Shown: positions 1 to 8,473, numbered from the stretch's first letter. The stretch: 64,000 nt of DNA from Rhizobium leguminosarum (GCF_002953715.1 NZ_CP025012.1:744001-808000); one strand, 5' to 3'. Made by a program: numbers and translations. The notes: generated by a model from the letters alone, not told the origin.

Positions 1-222
1 CTCGACGAGAGGAAACAGAGCCGGATTTCCTATTCCCATCCATTCGATGGCTTCGAGGCCGACAACTGGCCGGAAATGCTCAATTGGTTGTCGGAGCACA
101 TACGCAAGCTGGAAGGGGCGTTCCGACAGCCACTAGCGCAATATGCGCGTTCTATTCCCAGTGTTGATGAAACAGCAGAAGAGCTGGCGCGAGTGAGCGA
201 ATCCCTTGACCCATCGACGTAG
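1..222 (+). CDS. 3' end of an unidentified CDS (possible DUF4268-type C-terminus)
   Basis: An open frame runs from the first base of the window to a TAG at 220-222, so the gene starts outside. The 73 visible residues include an acidic/aromatic stretch (EADNWPEMLNWLSEHIRKLE at about residues 20-39) and then a hydrophilic tail. The D-x-W-P-E-x-x-x-W-L pattern recalls the end of DUF4268 proteins, which often accompany nuclease or methylase genes, but this is a weak resemblance. No domain can be named with confidence from so short a piece. Confidence 0.5.
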   Translation, partial: LDERKQSRISYSHPFDGFEADNWPEMLNWLSEHIRKLEGAFRQPLAQYARSIPSVDETAEELARVSESLDPST

Positions 223-352
223 ACGCGGCATCAAGGCCACAGCCAAGTGACGATGAGGACGCCCGCGCCGACCTGACGGCGGAGAGGCGGCAGCGTGGGC
301 CGAGTGCAATGCACTCGAAATGCGGAACGCCCGTTCAATCGACCTTGGGTTC

Positions 353-1132
353 TTAACTGCCATCCGCAAACAGCTGGACGCCAGTCAACTCCGCCAGCCT
401 CCCCACCAACGCATCCTGAAACCCAACATCAGTCATCTCCGCCGCCGCCTCCCGCTGCTGCCGATGATACCAATACCCGCCGCTGACCTTGGCGGCTCCC
501 GTATCGCTGGCCGCAAGCCATGTCTGGGTGAGGTGCCCCATTTCGAGGTCATCGGGCGCGCCGGCGCCGCCCATCTTTGTCGGCACCCAGCCGGGCTCCA
601 CCGCATTGCTGAGAACATTGGGCCAATGGCGGGCGACAGCGGCGGCGAGGGTCGCGATATAGAGCTTGCTTTCCGAGTAGGCCTGGCTGGCGTTCCACGG
701 CCGCTTCTTCCAGTCGATATCGTCAAGGGCGCTGCTGCCGCTGCGGTGCATGCCGCTGGTGAGATAGACCAGGCGATCGGGGCGCGTGATCCAGGCGGTG
801 AGCAGATAGGGGGCAAGCACATTCACCGCCAGCGTCTTGGCGTGGCCTTCCGGCGTTTCGCCGCGGCTCCTCTCGAGGTAGATGCCGGCATTGTGGATGA
901 CGGCGTCCATGCGGCCGATGGCGTTGACCTGCTCGGCAATCGATCGCGTTTCCGTGGTGCTGGCGAGATCGCCGATGACAAGCCCAAGCGTCGCAGCTGA
1001 AATCTCTGAGATGGCGGAGGCGCGCTCCCGGGAGCGGGCATGCAGCACGACGTCATGGCCCTCCTTCATCAGAGTGCGGGCGGCGGCAAGGCCGAGGCCA
1101 TCGGAGGAACCGGTGATGAAAATACGGCTCAT
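353..1132 (-). CDS. SDR-family oxidoreductase
   Basis: A 259-residue short-chain dehydrogenase/reductase, probably a cytoplasmic NAD(P)-dependent alcohol or carbonyl enzyme. The nucleotide-binding motif TGSSDGLG is at residues 7-14, NAG at 81-83, a catalytic Ser near 126 and Y152-S-E-S-K156 as the active-site pair. The start was set at 1132 because AAAGGA lies 7 bases upstream; an earlier in-frame start at 1171 has no comparable ribosome site. The WHG-free C-terminal part (GGYWYHRQQ) matches a subgroup of rhizobial SDRs of unknown substrate. It stands alone, reading away from a repeat-rich intergenic stretch that contains an inverted repeat at 1248-1312. The substrate cannot be inferred. Confidence 0.88.
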   Translation of the reverse strand: MSRIFITGSSDGLGLAAARTLMKEGHDVVLHARSRERASAISEISAATLGLVIGDLASTTETRSIAEQVNAIGRMDAVIHNAGIYLERSRGETPEGHAKTLAVNVLAPYLLTAWITRPDRLVYLTSGMHRSGSSALDDIDWKKRPWNASQAYSESKLYIATLAAAVARHWPNVLSNAVEPGWVPTKMGGAGAPDDLEMGHLTQTWLAASDTGAAKVSGGYWYHRQQREAAAEMTDVGFQDALVGRLAELTGVQLFADGS

Positions 1133-1247
1133 GGGGTGTCCTTTCGCGGCGGCGTGGAGGGCGTCAGTCAAGCAGCTTTCATTGGGTTGCTCAACGGAGG
1201 AGTTGGGAGATGGGTTCCCGTGCTCCCAGGTGAGGATCCATGGGAAT

Positions 1248-1312
1248 TTACCGATCGGGATATTTCGGGATGTGGAGCAGGGTTGAGCCTTATGAATTTT
1301 CCCGCTCGGTAA
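1248..1312. promoter_or_regulatory. Inverted repeat upstream of the SDR gene
   Basis: TTACCGATCGGG (1248-1259) and CCCGCTCGGTAA (1301-1312) are inverted copies with one mismatch, and each has a CCG-NN-CGG core. They lie 116-180 bases upstream of the SDR start and are plausible operator sites for an unidentified regulator. This is inference from symmetry only. Confidence 0.35.
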
Positions 1313-1385
1313 TATGGATGGTGGCGCTTCGCAGGTCTGTCCTCCCAGCGTGAGGATTTACGGCTGGCCCTCCGTGCGGATGCCT

Positions 1386-1560
1386 GCCCCTCACCCTAAC
1401 CCTCTCCCCGTAAAAAAACGGGGAGAGGGGACGTGCCAAACGGAGGGTAGAGATGGAGGAAGCCGGCGCGGCATGTCCCTTCGCTCCGTTTACGGGGGTC
1501 CGAAGGACGGGTCGAGACGTGTGGCTCGACCCTGGCAGTGGCGGCAGCCGGATGAGGGGC
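1386..1560. repeat. Rhizobial intergenic mosaic (RIME-like) repeat, copy 1
   Basis: This element begins GCCCCTCACCCTAACCCTCT, contains the hairpin CTCCCCGT/ACGGGGAG and ends CCGGATGAGGGGC. The same element occurs in opposite orientation at 6844-6980. Such palindromic mosaics are common in Rhizobium intergenic DNA. The rest of 1133-1605 shows no gene. Confidence 0.75.
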
Positions 1561-1605
1561 TGGTCTCGCCGATCTCCTGAGCCCGGACCAAAATACTACC
1601 CCCCA

Positions 1606-2214
1606 TCACCCCCGCCGCCGCTCCGCCCCCGCCGCAATCGTCTGCACCAGCTCATCCACCTCCCGCGCCAGCCGCTCCAGCGGCAAGCCGACGAAGCGGC
1701 CTTCGAGGCTGATGCTGACGACGCCATGCACCGCGCCGAAGAGGGTGCGGGCGCGGATGGCGCGGTCTTCGGGGGGCATGTCGGGTTGCAGTTCGGCCAG
1801 CGGTTCGGCGATCACATCCATCAGGAAGAGGTGCTCGTTAAGATGCCATTGCGGCGTTGGGCTCGATTCCGGCGGGAAGTGCTCGAACAGCGCCTTCCAG
1901 AGGTTCCGGTGCTCGACGGCGAAGCTCAAGTAACCCTGCGCCAGGTTGCGCAGCCGGTCGGTCGGCGGCCGGTCCTTGGCTTTATCAAGGGTGAGCCTCG
2001 CCTCCAGCGCCTTCAGCGTCGCGGAGTTGACGTGGATGACGAGCTCGGCGAGGTCTGAAAAGACCGTGTAGAGGCCGCCAAGCGCGCAGCCGGCATCCTG
2101 GGTGATGTCGCGGGCCCTGAGATTTGCCAGCCCGTCTCTGGCGATCCGCTCGCGTGCCGCCTCGATCAGCCGGGCCTTCAGGTCTTCGCGTTTTTCTTCT
2201 CGCCTACCGGCCAT
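1606..2214 (-). CDS. TetR-family repressor of the adjacent pspA-yiaA operon
   Basis: A 202-residue TetR-type regulator. The N-terminal helix-turn-helix is visible at residues 32-60 (DITQDAGCALGGLYTVFSDL), and the C-terminal half resembles the WHG-type ligand domain. It is divergent from the gene starting at 2326, and the 111-bp gap holds three copies of a TGAACG-type palindrome. This makes autoregulation and control of the PspA/YiaA pair very likely. The inducing ligand is unknown. The start ATG at 2214 directly precedes an in-frame basic N-terminus typical of the family. Confidence 0.88.
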   Translation of the reverse strand: MAGRREEKREDLKARLIEAARERIARDGLANLRARDITQDAGCALGGLYTVFSDLAELVIHVNSATLKALEARLTLDKAKDRPPTDRLRNLAQGYLSFAVEHRNLWKALFEHFPPESSPTPQWHLNEHLFLMDVIAEPLAELQPDMPPEDRAIRARTLFGAVHGVVSISLEGRFVGLPLERLAREVDELVQTIAAGAERRRG

Positions 2215-2235
2215 TCACCATTCCACTTCGATTGT

Positions 2236-2309
2236 TTGAACGTCGTTCAAAATTTATCTTGAACGACGTTCATGATTCTGGCATAACACCTATCGTGAAC
2301 AACGTTCAT
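2236..2309. promoter_or_regulatory. Triple TetR operator between the repressor and pspA
   Basis: Three palindromes share the consensus TGAAC-G/A-N-CGTTCA. They are 2236-2250 (TTGAACGTCGTTCAA, perfect), 2259-2273 (TTGAACGACGTTCAT) and 2295-2309 (GTGAACAACGTTCAT). Centre-to-centre spacings are 23 and 36 bp. The third lies just upstream of the ribosome site of the PspA gene. They are the obvious targets of the flanking TetR protein. Confidence 0.8.
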
Positions 2310-2325
2310 AAACCGGAGGAAGGAA

Positions 2326-3012
2326 ATGTTCAAACTGATTTCCATTTTGTTGCGGGGCAGGGCGCATGATGCCGAGCAGGCTTTGGCCGACTGCCACGCC
2401 GTGCCGCTGCTTTCCCAGCAGATCCGCGATGCCGCCCAATCGATCCAGTCGGCCCGCCGCAGTGTCGCGGTCGCCATCGCCCAGAACGAACAGGAGAAGG
2501 GGCAGCACGCAACGATCGTTGCCCGCATCGCCGATCTCGAAGTTCGCGCTTCCGCGGCACTCACCAAGGGCAATGAGGGCCTGGCTCGCGAGGCGGCCGA
2601 GGCGATCGCCTATCTCGAAGCCGAGCGCGATGCGTCCGAGAAGGCGCAGAGCCAGTTCACCAGCGCGATCGACAAGCTGAAGGGCATCGTCCGCGCCTCC
2701 GAGGCTCGGCTGCAGGAGCTGCAGCGCGGCGAGCGGCTGGCGCGTGCCACGCAGGAGGCGCAGAAGCTTGATGTTGTCGTCGCCGGTCCTGGTTTTGCGA
2801 CGCTCGACGATGCCGAGGAGACCCTGGCGCGGCTTCGCCTGCGCCAGAGCCAGAATGAACTGACGGCCGCAGCCCTGAAGGACATGGAAGGCGCCATCCG
2901 CCCCGCCGGCATCATCGAGAAGCTTGCCAATGCCGGCTTCGGCGCGCCGCTGCGCTCATCCGCCGATGATGTACTGGCGCGGCTGAAGAGCCGCATCACG
3001 CCTGCTGCCTGA
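2326..3012 (+). CDS. PspA/IM30-family protein
   Basis: A 228-residue, almost wholly helical and charged protein with PspA/IM30 features. It has a short amphipathic N-terminus (MFKLISILLRGRAHDAEQAL) followed by long coiled coil over about residues 30-170. In the family, such proteins polymerise on damaged inner membrane and limit proton leak; that role is inferred here. It has a strong ribosome site (CGGAGGAAGGAA) at 2312-2323. The next gene, 33 bp downstream, is a YiaA-type membrane protein, so the two form an operon, apparently under the divergent TetR protein rather than a PspF-type activator. Confidence 0.85.
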   Translation: MFKLISILLRGRAHDAEQALADCHAVPLLSQQIRDAAQSIQSARRSVAVAIAQNEQEKGQHATIVARIADLEVRASAALTKGNEGLAREAAEAIAYLEAERDASEKAQSQFTSAIDKLKGIVRASEARLQELQRGERLARATQEAQKLDVVVAGPGFATLDDAEETLARLRLRQSQNELTAAALKDMEGAIRPAGIIEKLANAGFGAPLRSSADDVLARLKSRITPAA

Positions 3013-3045
3013 AATCGCATCCATCCAACCATAGGGATTAAGACA

Positions 3046-3327
3046 ATGAACGACAGTTTCCAGAAACATTCCGCAAGCTGGGTCAGCTTCTCCTACATCT
3101 CCTTCGGCTCGGCCGCCTTCATGCTGGCGCTTGGCCTCTACATGATGCCGCTCGATCTCTGGGGCAAAGGCTATCTCGCCATGGGCATTCTGATGCTGGT
3201 GCAGACCACGGTGAATATCACCAAGACGCTGCGCGACAATGCCGAATCCGAGAAGCTGATCCGCAAGGTCGAGGATGCCCGCACCGAGAAACTCCTGGTC
3301 AAGTTCAATCGTAACGATGAAGATTGA
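3046..3327 (+). CDS. YiaA/YiaB-type two-helix inner membrane protein
   Basis: A 93-residue protein with two hydrophobic segments, residues 11-33 and 41-60, separated by a short glycine-containing turn (LWGKG), and a charged C-terminal tail. This matches the YiaA/YiaB two-helix domain. It follows the PspA-family gene in the same operon and has its own weak ribosome site (AGGGATTAAGACA). Coupling to PspA suggests a membrane-stress role. The biochemical function of the domain is not established. Confidence 0.82.
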   Translation: MNDSFQKHSASWVSFSYISFGSAAFMLALGLYMMPLDLWGKGYLAMGILMLVQTTVNITKTLRDNAESEKLIRKVEDARTEKLLVKFNRNDED

Positions 3328-3420
3328 TCTTGGTTAACCACAGCGCAGAGTTGTTACCGCATTCAACTTTTGCGTAACAACTCTGTGGCCTTCTCTGCCA
3401 GTCGAAAGAGGGACGAGCCC

Positions 3421-6400
3421 GTGCAACACAATCTGATGACCTCCAGGAAATTCGCGCCGCTGTTCTGGACCCAGTTCCTGACGGCCTTCAACGACAATTT
3501 CCTCAAGAACACGCTGGTGTTCCTCATTCTCTTCAAGATGTCGGCCAGTGAAGGTGCCGCCCTGGTGACGCTTGCCGGCGTCATCCTCATCGTGCCCTTC
3601 CTGCTGCTCTCGGCGCTCGGCGGCGAACTGGCCGACAAGCACGACAAGGCGAAAATCGCCGAGCTGCTGAAACGCTGCGAGATCGCGGTCGCCGCCCTTG
3701 CCGTGGTCGGTCTGGCCTTCTCTTCCATCTTCGTGCTGATGGCGGCGCTGTTCGGCTTCGGCATCGTCTCAGCACTTTTCGGGCCGATCAAATACGGCAT
3801 CCTGCCCGATCATCTCGAGCGCCGTGATCTGCCGAAGGCCAATGCCTGGATCGAGGGCGGCACCTTCATCGCCATCCTCGCCGGCACGATCATCGCCGCA
3901 TTCGCCTTCTCCGGCGGCGACAATGTGCTGATCTTCGGCACGATGATGATGGGGCTTTCGGTGCTCTGCTGGCTGGCCAGCCGGATGATCCCGCCCACCG
4001 GCTCCAAGGCGCCGGATCTGGAAATCGATCGCAATGTCATCCGCTCCAGCTACACCCTCGTCATGGAAATCCGCGCCGATAAACGCCTGTGGCGTTCGGC
4101 GCTGATGAACTGCTGGTTCTGGCTGGTCGGCGCCTTCGTCCTCTCCATCCTGCCGACCATGGTGACCGAGCTGCTCGGCGGCTCCGAGCTCGTCGTGCCG
4201 GCCTATCTCACCGTCTTTGCCATCGCCGTTGCCGTCGGCTCGGCGATTGCCGCCTGGATGTCCTCCGGCCGCATCGTGCTGCTGCCGGCCCCTGTCGGCA
4301 CGGCGCTGCTCGGCCTCTTCAGCCTCGATCTCGCCTGGAACCTCTGGGGCTTGGCTTCGGTGAGCCATGCAACGACGATCGCCACCTTCTTTGCCGGTCA
4401 GAATACCATCCGCGTCGCCATCGATCTCGCCGGCATGGCGATAGCAGGCGCCTTCATCGCCGTGCCGACCTTCGCCGCCCTGCAGACCTGGGCGCATGAG
4501 GACCGCCGCGCCCGCGTCATCGGCGCCGCCAATGTGCTGTCGGCGCTGTTCATCACCGTCGGCCTCGGCCTGGTTGCCGCCGTCCAGGCGCTCGGCGCCT
4601 CCATTCCTGAGATCCTGATCGGCCTCGGCATCATCAATTTCGCCGTCGCCTGGCTGATGCTGAAGACGCTGCCGACCAATCCCTTCCGCGATTTCATCTC
4701 GATCATGTTCCGCGCCTTCATGCGCCTCGAGGTCGAAGGTCTCGAAAATATCAAGAAGGCCGGCCGCGCGCCGATCATTGCGCTCAACCATGTCAGCCTG
4801 CTCGATGGTGCGCTGGCGCTTGCCATCACCGAGGAAGAGCCCACCTTTGCCGTCGATTACAAGATCGCCCAGGCCTGGTGGGTGCGGCCCTTCCTGAAGA
4901 TGTGCAAATTCCTGCCGCTTGACCCGACAAAGCCGATGGCGACGCGTTCGCTGATCAAGGTGGTGCAGGAGGGCAACCCGATCGGCATTTTCCCCGAGGG
5001 CCGCCTGACGGTGACCGGCACGTTGATGAAGGTCTATGATGGCGCCGCCATGGTCGCCGACAAGACAGGCTCGATGGTCGTGCCGGTGAAGTTCGACGGG
5101 CTGGAGAAGAGCTATCTCTCCTATCTCGACAACGGCAAGATCCGCCGCCGGCTGTTCCCCAAGGTCAAGGTCACCATTCTCGAGCCGGTAAAACTGGAAG
5201 TGCCGCCGGAGCTGAAAGGCCGCAAGCGCCGCACGGCGGCAGGTGCCGCCCTCTATCAGGTGATGTCGAACCTGCTGTTCCAGACCGCCGATACCTCGTC
5301 GACCGTTCTGGACCGCGTCATCCAGGCCGGCCATGAATTCGGCATGGGCAAGCTTGCCGTCGAAGATCCGGTCACCGGCCGGCTGACCTATGGCAAGCTC
5401 CTGACCGGGGCTGCCGTGCTCGGCGCCAAATTCCGCGCCCGCTTCCCGGAGCAGAACCTCGGCGTCATGCTGCCGAATGCCAATGGCGCCGCCGCCACGC
5501 TTCTCGGCGTGATGAGCGCGGGCAAGGTGCCGGCGATGCTGAACTTCACCGCTGGTGCCGCCAATATCCTTTCCGCCTGCAAGGCCGCCGAAGTCAAACA
5601 TGTGCTGACCTCGCGCGCCTTCGTCACCCAGGCGAAGCTCGGCGCTGTCATCGAGGAGATGGAAAAGCAGGTGAAGATCGTCTGGCTCGATGATCGCAGG
5701 GCCGAAATCTCACTCAAGGACAAGATCCTTGGGCTTCTCCGCAAGGCGCGGCCGCTGGTGAAGCGCCAGCCGGATGATCCGGCCGTCATCCTCTTCACCT
5801 CGGGCTCCGAGGGCACGCCGAAGGGCGTGGTGCTGACCCACCGCAATATCCTCTCCAATGCCGCCCAGGCCGCCGCCCGCATCGATTTCCACAGCGGCGA
5901 CAAGGTGTTCAACATCCTGCCGGTGTTCCATTCCTTCGGGCTGACGGCCGGCACCGTGCTGCCGCTGATCTCGGGCGTGCCGGTCTATTTCTATCCGTCG
6001 CCGCTGCATTACCGCATCGTGCCGGAGCTGATCTATGTCTCCAACGCCACGATCATCTTCGGCACCGATACCTTCCTCAACGGTTACAGCAGGACGGCGC
6101 ATCCCTACGACTTCCGCTCGATCCGCTATATCTTCTCCGGCGCCGAGCCGGTGAAGGCCTCGACCCGCCAGACCTATATGGAAAAATTCGGCCTGCGCAT
6201 CTTGGAAGGCTACGGCGTCACCGAGACTGCGCCGGTCATTTCGATCAACACGCCGATGTACAACAAGTCGGGCACGGTCGGCAAAATCCTGCCGGGCATG
6301 GAATGGAAGCTCGAACCGGTGCCCGGCATCGATGAGGGCGGCCGGCTGCATGTGCGCGGCGCCAATGTCATGGCGGGTTACCTCCGCGCCGAAAAGCCGG

Positions 6401-6816
6401 GCGTGCTCGAGCCGCTCGTCGACGGCTGGCACGATACCGGCGACATCGTCACCATCGACGAGGACGGCTTCGTCAAGATCCGCGGCCGCGCCAAACGCTT
6501 CGCCAAGATCGCCGGCGAAATGATCTCGCTCGCCGCCGTTGAGACGCTGGCCGCCGAACTCTGGCCGGGCGCGCTGTCGGTCGTCTCCTCGCTGCCCGAC
6601 GCCAAGAAGGGCGAGCGCCTGGTGCTGCTCACCGACGCCCCCACCGCCACCCGCGCCGAATTCCTCGCCTTCGCCAAATCCAGGGGCGCCATGGACATGA
6701 TGGTGCCGGCCGAGGTCACTATCGGCAAGGTGCCGGTACTCGGCTCCGGCAAGGTCGATTTCGTCGCGGCGCGCAAGCTGGCGGAAGCTGCGGTGCAGGG
6801 GGAGCAGGCGGCGTAA
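3421..6816 (+). CDS. Trifunctional acyl-ACP synthetase / 2-acyl-glycerophosphoethanolamine acyltransferase fusion (MFS-PlsC-AMP ligase)
   Basis: An 1131-residue protein with three domains in order. The first is an LplT-like MFS lysophospholipid flippase (about 1-400, many membrane segments). The second is a PlsC acyltransferase with NHVSLLD near residue 455 and FPEGRLT near 523. The third is an AMP-forming acyl-ligase with FTSGSEGTPKGV near 792 and HDTGD near 1005. Such fusions take up lysophospholipid and reacylate it in the inner membrane, so it fits beside the pspA-yiaA block. I chose GTG at 3421 because AGAGGGAC lies 6-13 bases upstream; a TTG at 3370 would add 17 unlikely residues. The aas name is used for the two-domain E. 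coli enzyme, so no symbol is assigned. Confidence 0.93.
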   Translation: MQHNLMTSRKFAPLFWTQFLTAFNDNFLKNTLVFLILFKMSASEGAALVTLAGVILIVPFLLLSALGGELADKHDKAKIAELLKRCEIAVAALAVVGLAFSSIFVLMAALFGFGIVSALFGPIKYGILPDHLERRDLPKANAWIEGGTFIAILAGTIIAAFAFSGGDNVLIFGTMMMGLSVLCWLASRMIPPTGSKAPDLEIDRNVIRSSYTLVMEIRADKRLWRSALMNCWFWLVGAFVLSILPTMVTELLGGSELVVPAYLTVFAIAVAVGSAIAAWMSSGRIVLLPAPVGTALLGLFSLDLAWNLWGLASVSHATTIATFFAGQNTIRVAIDLAGMAIAGAFIAVPTFAALQTWAHEDRRARVIGAANVLSALFITVGLGLVAAVQALGASIPEILIGLGIINFAVAWLMLKTLPTNPFRDFISIMFRAFMRLEVEGLENIKKAGRAPIIALNHVSLLDGALALAITEEEPTFAVDYKIAQAWWVRPFLKMCKFLPLDPTKPMATRSLIKVVQEGNPIGIFPEGRLTVTGTLMKVYDGAAMVADKTGSMVVPVKFDGLEKSYLSYLDNGKIRRRLFPKVKVTILEPVKLEVPPELKGRKRRTAAGAALYQVMSNLLFQTADTSSTVLDRVIQAGHEFGMGKLAVEDPVTGRLTYGKLLTGAAVLGAKFRARFPEQNLGVMLPNANGAAATLLGVMSAGKVPAMLNFTAGAANILSACKAAEVKHVLTSRAFVTQAKLGAVIEEMEKQVKIVWLDDRRAEISLKDKILGLLRKARPLVKRQPDDPAVILFTSGSEGTPKGVVLTHRNILSNAAQAAARIDFHSGDKVFNILPVFHSFGLTAGTVLPLISGVPVYFYPSPLHYRIVPELIYVSNATIIFGTDTFLNGYSRTAHPYDFRSIRYIFSGAEPVKASTRQTYMEKFGLRILEGYGVTETAPVISINTPMYNKSGTVGKILPGMEWKLEPVPGIDEGGRLHVRGANVMAGYLRAEKPGVLEPLVDGWHDTGDIVTIDEDGFVKIRGRAKRFAKIAGEMISLAAVETLAAELWPGALSVVSSLPDAKKGERLVLLTDAPTATRAEFLAFAKSRGAMDMMVPAEVTIGKVPVLGSGKVDFVAARKLAEAAVQGEQAA

Positions 6817-6843
6817 TCATCGGCGCCTATGAGATCGCGAACT

Positions 6844-6980
6844 GCCCCTCATCCGGCTGCCACCACCTTCTCCCCGCAGGCGGGGAGAAGGGACATGCCG
6901 CGCCGGCTTTCCCCAACCTCGACGCCGCGTTTGGCACGTCCCCTCGCCCCGTTTACGGGGAGAGGGCTAGGGTGAGGGGC
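6844..6980. repeat. Rhizobial intergenic mosaic (RIME-like) repeat, copy 2
   Basis: It starts GCCCCTCATCCGG and ends TAGGGTGAGGGGC, the reverse complement of the borders of the element at 1386-1560. It contains two internal hairpins, CTCCCCGCaggCGGGGAG and CCCCGTTTACGGGG. It fills the gap between two convergent genes. Confidence 0.75.
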
Positions 6981-7034
6981 AGCGCCCGGCACAAACCGGA
7001 CAGCATCGGCCCCGCATCTCAGACAAACCGTCCG

Positions 7035-7442
7035 TTACTTCTGTTCCGGCGCCAAAAACTCTGCGCAATAGGACGGACCGTCGACGCCGGGGATGTCGGC
7101 GACGGTGCGGATGTCGCGGATGGTGTAGTCGGAGCTGGTGGTGATTTCGGCCTGGCAGCGCAGATAGGCGGTGCGGGCGGACGCGATCTGCTTGCCGCGC
7201 TTGCCGTCGGCGCCTTCGGCATATTTCGCCGGAATGCGCACGGTCTTGTAGCCGCCGCGCCAGGTATAGACGGTGGTCGAGCCTTGCTCGCTGTCGCTGA
7301 TCGGCGGCCCATAGGCGGCAAAGAAGATGCCGGCCGATTTGCCGACCCAGCGGGCCTCGATCGGATTGCCGGCGGAAGGTATGGTCGTGCATCCGGCAAG
7401 CGCAATTGCAAGCCCGGCCGCGGTCATGGTGCGGAAATTCAT
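7035..7442 (-). CDS. Small predicted lipoprotein
   Basis: A 135-residue exported protein. The N-terminus MNFRTMTAAGLAIALAGC ends in a lipobox (L15-A-G-C18), so Cys18 is the likely lipidation site. The mature part is a compact domain (VGKSAGIFFAAYGPP..TVYTWRGGY) with two further Cys, and resembles small rhizobial lipoproteins of unknown role. The start at 7442 is supported by AGGGACG upstream; the frame stays open further upstream but there it lacks a signal peptide at the N-terminus. It converges on the acyltransferase gene across a repeat element. Confidence 0.75.
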   Translation of the reverse strand: MNFRTMTAAGLAIALAGCTTIPSAGNPIEARWVGKSAGIFFAAYGPPISDSEQGSTTVYTWRGGYKTVRIPAKYAEGADGKRGKQIASARTAYLRCQAEITTSSDYTIRDIRTVADIPGVDGPSYCAEFLAPEQK

Positions 7443-7660
7443 CGTGTCGTCCCTGATCTCAAGCGCATGGTTGCGAAGCCACCCTCGCGAGCGGTTTCGC
7501 CTGTCCCGTCTGCCCTTTAGCGCGGAACCTGGCAAAAGAAAATTGCTCCTTTGAGACTTCCGTTCGATTTGCGAGAGGTGTGGCTTTTTGCTGCAGCCGC
7601 TGACCTCCCGACCTGTCACAACCCCGTCAAAAAATCCGCCGGCTTTTTGGAATTTGGTGC

Positions 7661-7689
7661 TTGTGCAACCAGATAGGCTGTTCTATAGA
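7661..7689 (+). promoter_or_regulatory. Probable sigma-70 promoter of the tRNA gene
   Basis: TTGTGC (7661-7666) and TATAGA (7684-7689) are separated by 17 bases, placing the transcription start a few bases before the tRNA at 7704. Apart from this, 7443-7703 shows no gene. Confidence 0.5.
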
Positions 7690-7703
7690 AGCGCCGCTGG
7701 TCA

Positions 7704-7780
7704 CGGAGTGTAGCGCAGTCTGGTAGCGCACCACGTTCGGGACGTGGGGGTCGAGTGTTCGAATCACTCCACTCCGACCA
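7704..7780 (+). tRNA. tRNA-Pro (anticodon CGG)
   Basis: A 77-nt cloverleaf. The acceptor stem CGGAGTG pairs with CACTCCG, the anticodon stem CCACG/CGTGG encloses the loop TTCGGGA (anticodon CGG), the T arm is GAGTGTTCGAATCACTC, and CCA is encoded. It reads CCG proline codons. A terminator follows at 7787. A degenerate copy of the 3' half is found at 8401-8445. Confidence 0.95.
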
Positions 7781-7786
7781 GCTAGA

Positions 7787-7809
7787 AACCCCGCTCCGGC
7801 GGGGTTTTT
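7787..7809 (+). terminator. Rho-independent terminator of tRNA-Pro
   Basis: The stem AACCCCGC (7787-7794) / GCGGGGTT (7799-7806) with loop TCCG is followed by a T run. It ends the tRNA transcript. Confidence 0.85.
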
Positions 7810-8119
7810 CGTTTGTGTCGCTGCTATGTCGATTTTTGCCGGGCAATGATTACGGCAACGATTGATCATCTCTTGCGACCAACTCTCCCCGTAGTGAACG
7901 CCGCGCCAACGTTGGCTTGGTGATCCGGGTGGTGATGGCCATAGGTCTTCTCCGGCGTCTCCAGGGAATTCAAGCAGGCTTTTTGGTCGGCGCCGGCCGG
8001 GTAGGGGCCATCGAATGGAACCAACCGCGGCCAGCGCCGTTATATGCGAGGGAGTCCCACCATGAGCAACGCCTGGCAGGCGCAAACGAGATGGTGATGG
8101 TCCTCCCGGGAGAACGCAC

Positions 8120-8206
8120 ATGGATCTCACAACCCTTCTCATCATCGTTGTGATACTTCTTTTGCTAGGCGGCGGCGGCTGGTACGGCCGGGGACGCTGG
8201 TATTAA
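8120..8206 (+). CDS. 28-residue membrane peptide (DUF3309-like)
   Basis: A very short ORF, MDLTTLLIIVVILLLLGGGG and then a Trp/Arg/Tyr-rich tail ending in W-Y. One hydrophobic helix is followed by a glycine run, as in DUF3309-type rhizobial peptides, but without the second helix usual in that family. GGGAGAAC lies 5-12 bases upstream of the ATG. An 11-codon ORF with its own ribosome site (8062-8097) precedes it. Between 7810 and 8119 I see no other gene. Its function is unknown. Confidence 0.55.
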   Translation: MDLTTLLIIVVILLLLGGGGWYGRGRWY

Positions 8207-8360
8207 ACGACGGTCGACGTGGCACGCATCACTGGGTTGACGAGCGCTCCGGCTAACTGAGCGCGGCGGGACGGCGCCAATGCGGTTCGGTTGCGATACG
8301 GCAATGAGTGGCAACGATTGGGCGGAACAGAACGTGTTTTAGCGTCACGTTCGAACGCGA

Positions 8361-8385
8361 AAAAGCCCGGCAATGCAGGGCTTTT
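8361..8385 (+). terminator. Terminator-like hairpin before the tRNA fragment
   Basis: AAAAGCCC (8361-8368) and GGGCTTTT (8378-8385) form a hairpin ending in T residues, usable on both strands. Confidence 0.55.
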
Positions 8386-8400
8386 GAGATTATTATCGTT

Positions 8401-8445
8401 GTTTGGGACGTGGGAAGCGAGTGTTCGATCACTCCACTCCGACCA
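8401..8445 (+). pseudogene. Degenerate copy of the 3' half of tRNA-Pro (att-like)
   Basis: Positions 8401-8445 repeat 7735-7780 of the tRNA in direct orientation, from the anticodon loop to the CCA end, with a few substitutions and one missing base in the T loop. This is the structure left when an element integrates into a tRNA 3' end. No integrase is present between the copies, so the element is either a remnant or very small. Confidence 0.7.
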
Positions 8446-8450
8446 GTCTG

Positions 8451-8473
8451 ACCCCTTGCACAATAAGGGGTTT
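8451..8473 (+). terminator. Terminator-like hairpin after the tRNA fragment
   Basis: ACCCCTT (8451-8457) and AAGGGGT (8465-8471) followed by TT. Its placement mirrors that of the terminator after the intact tRNA. Confidence 0.5.

Noticed and set aside
3769..5601. A 610-codon open frame on the minus strand opposite the acyltransferase fusion
   Set aside because: It is antisense to a clearly conserved three-domain gene. Its product is an improbable run of Gly/Asp/His/Arg, as expected from high-GC antisense frames.
7627..8145. A 172-codon minus-strand ORF across the tRNA
   Set aside because: It runs antisense through the tRNA-Pro gene and its terminator.
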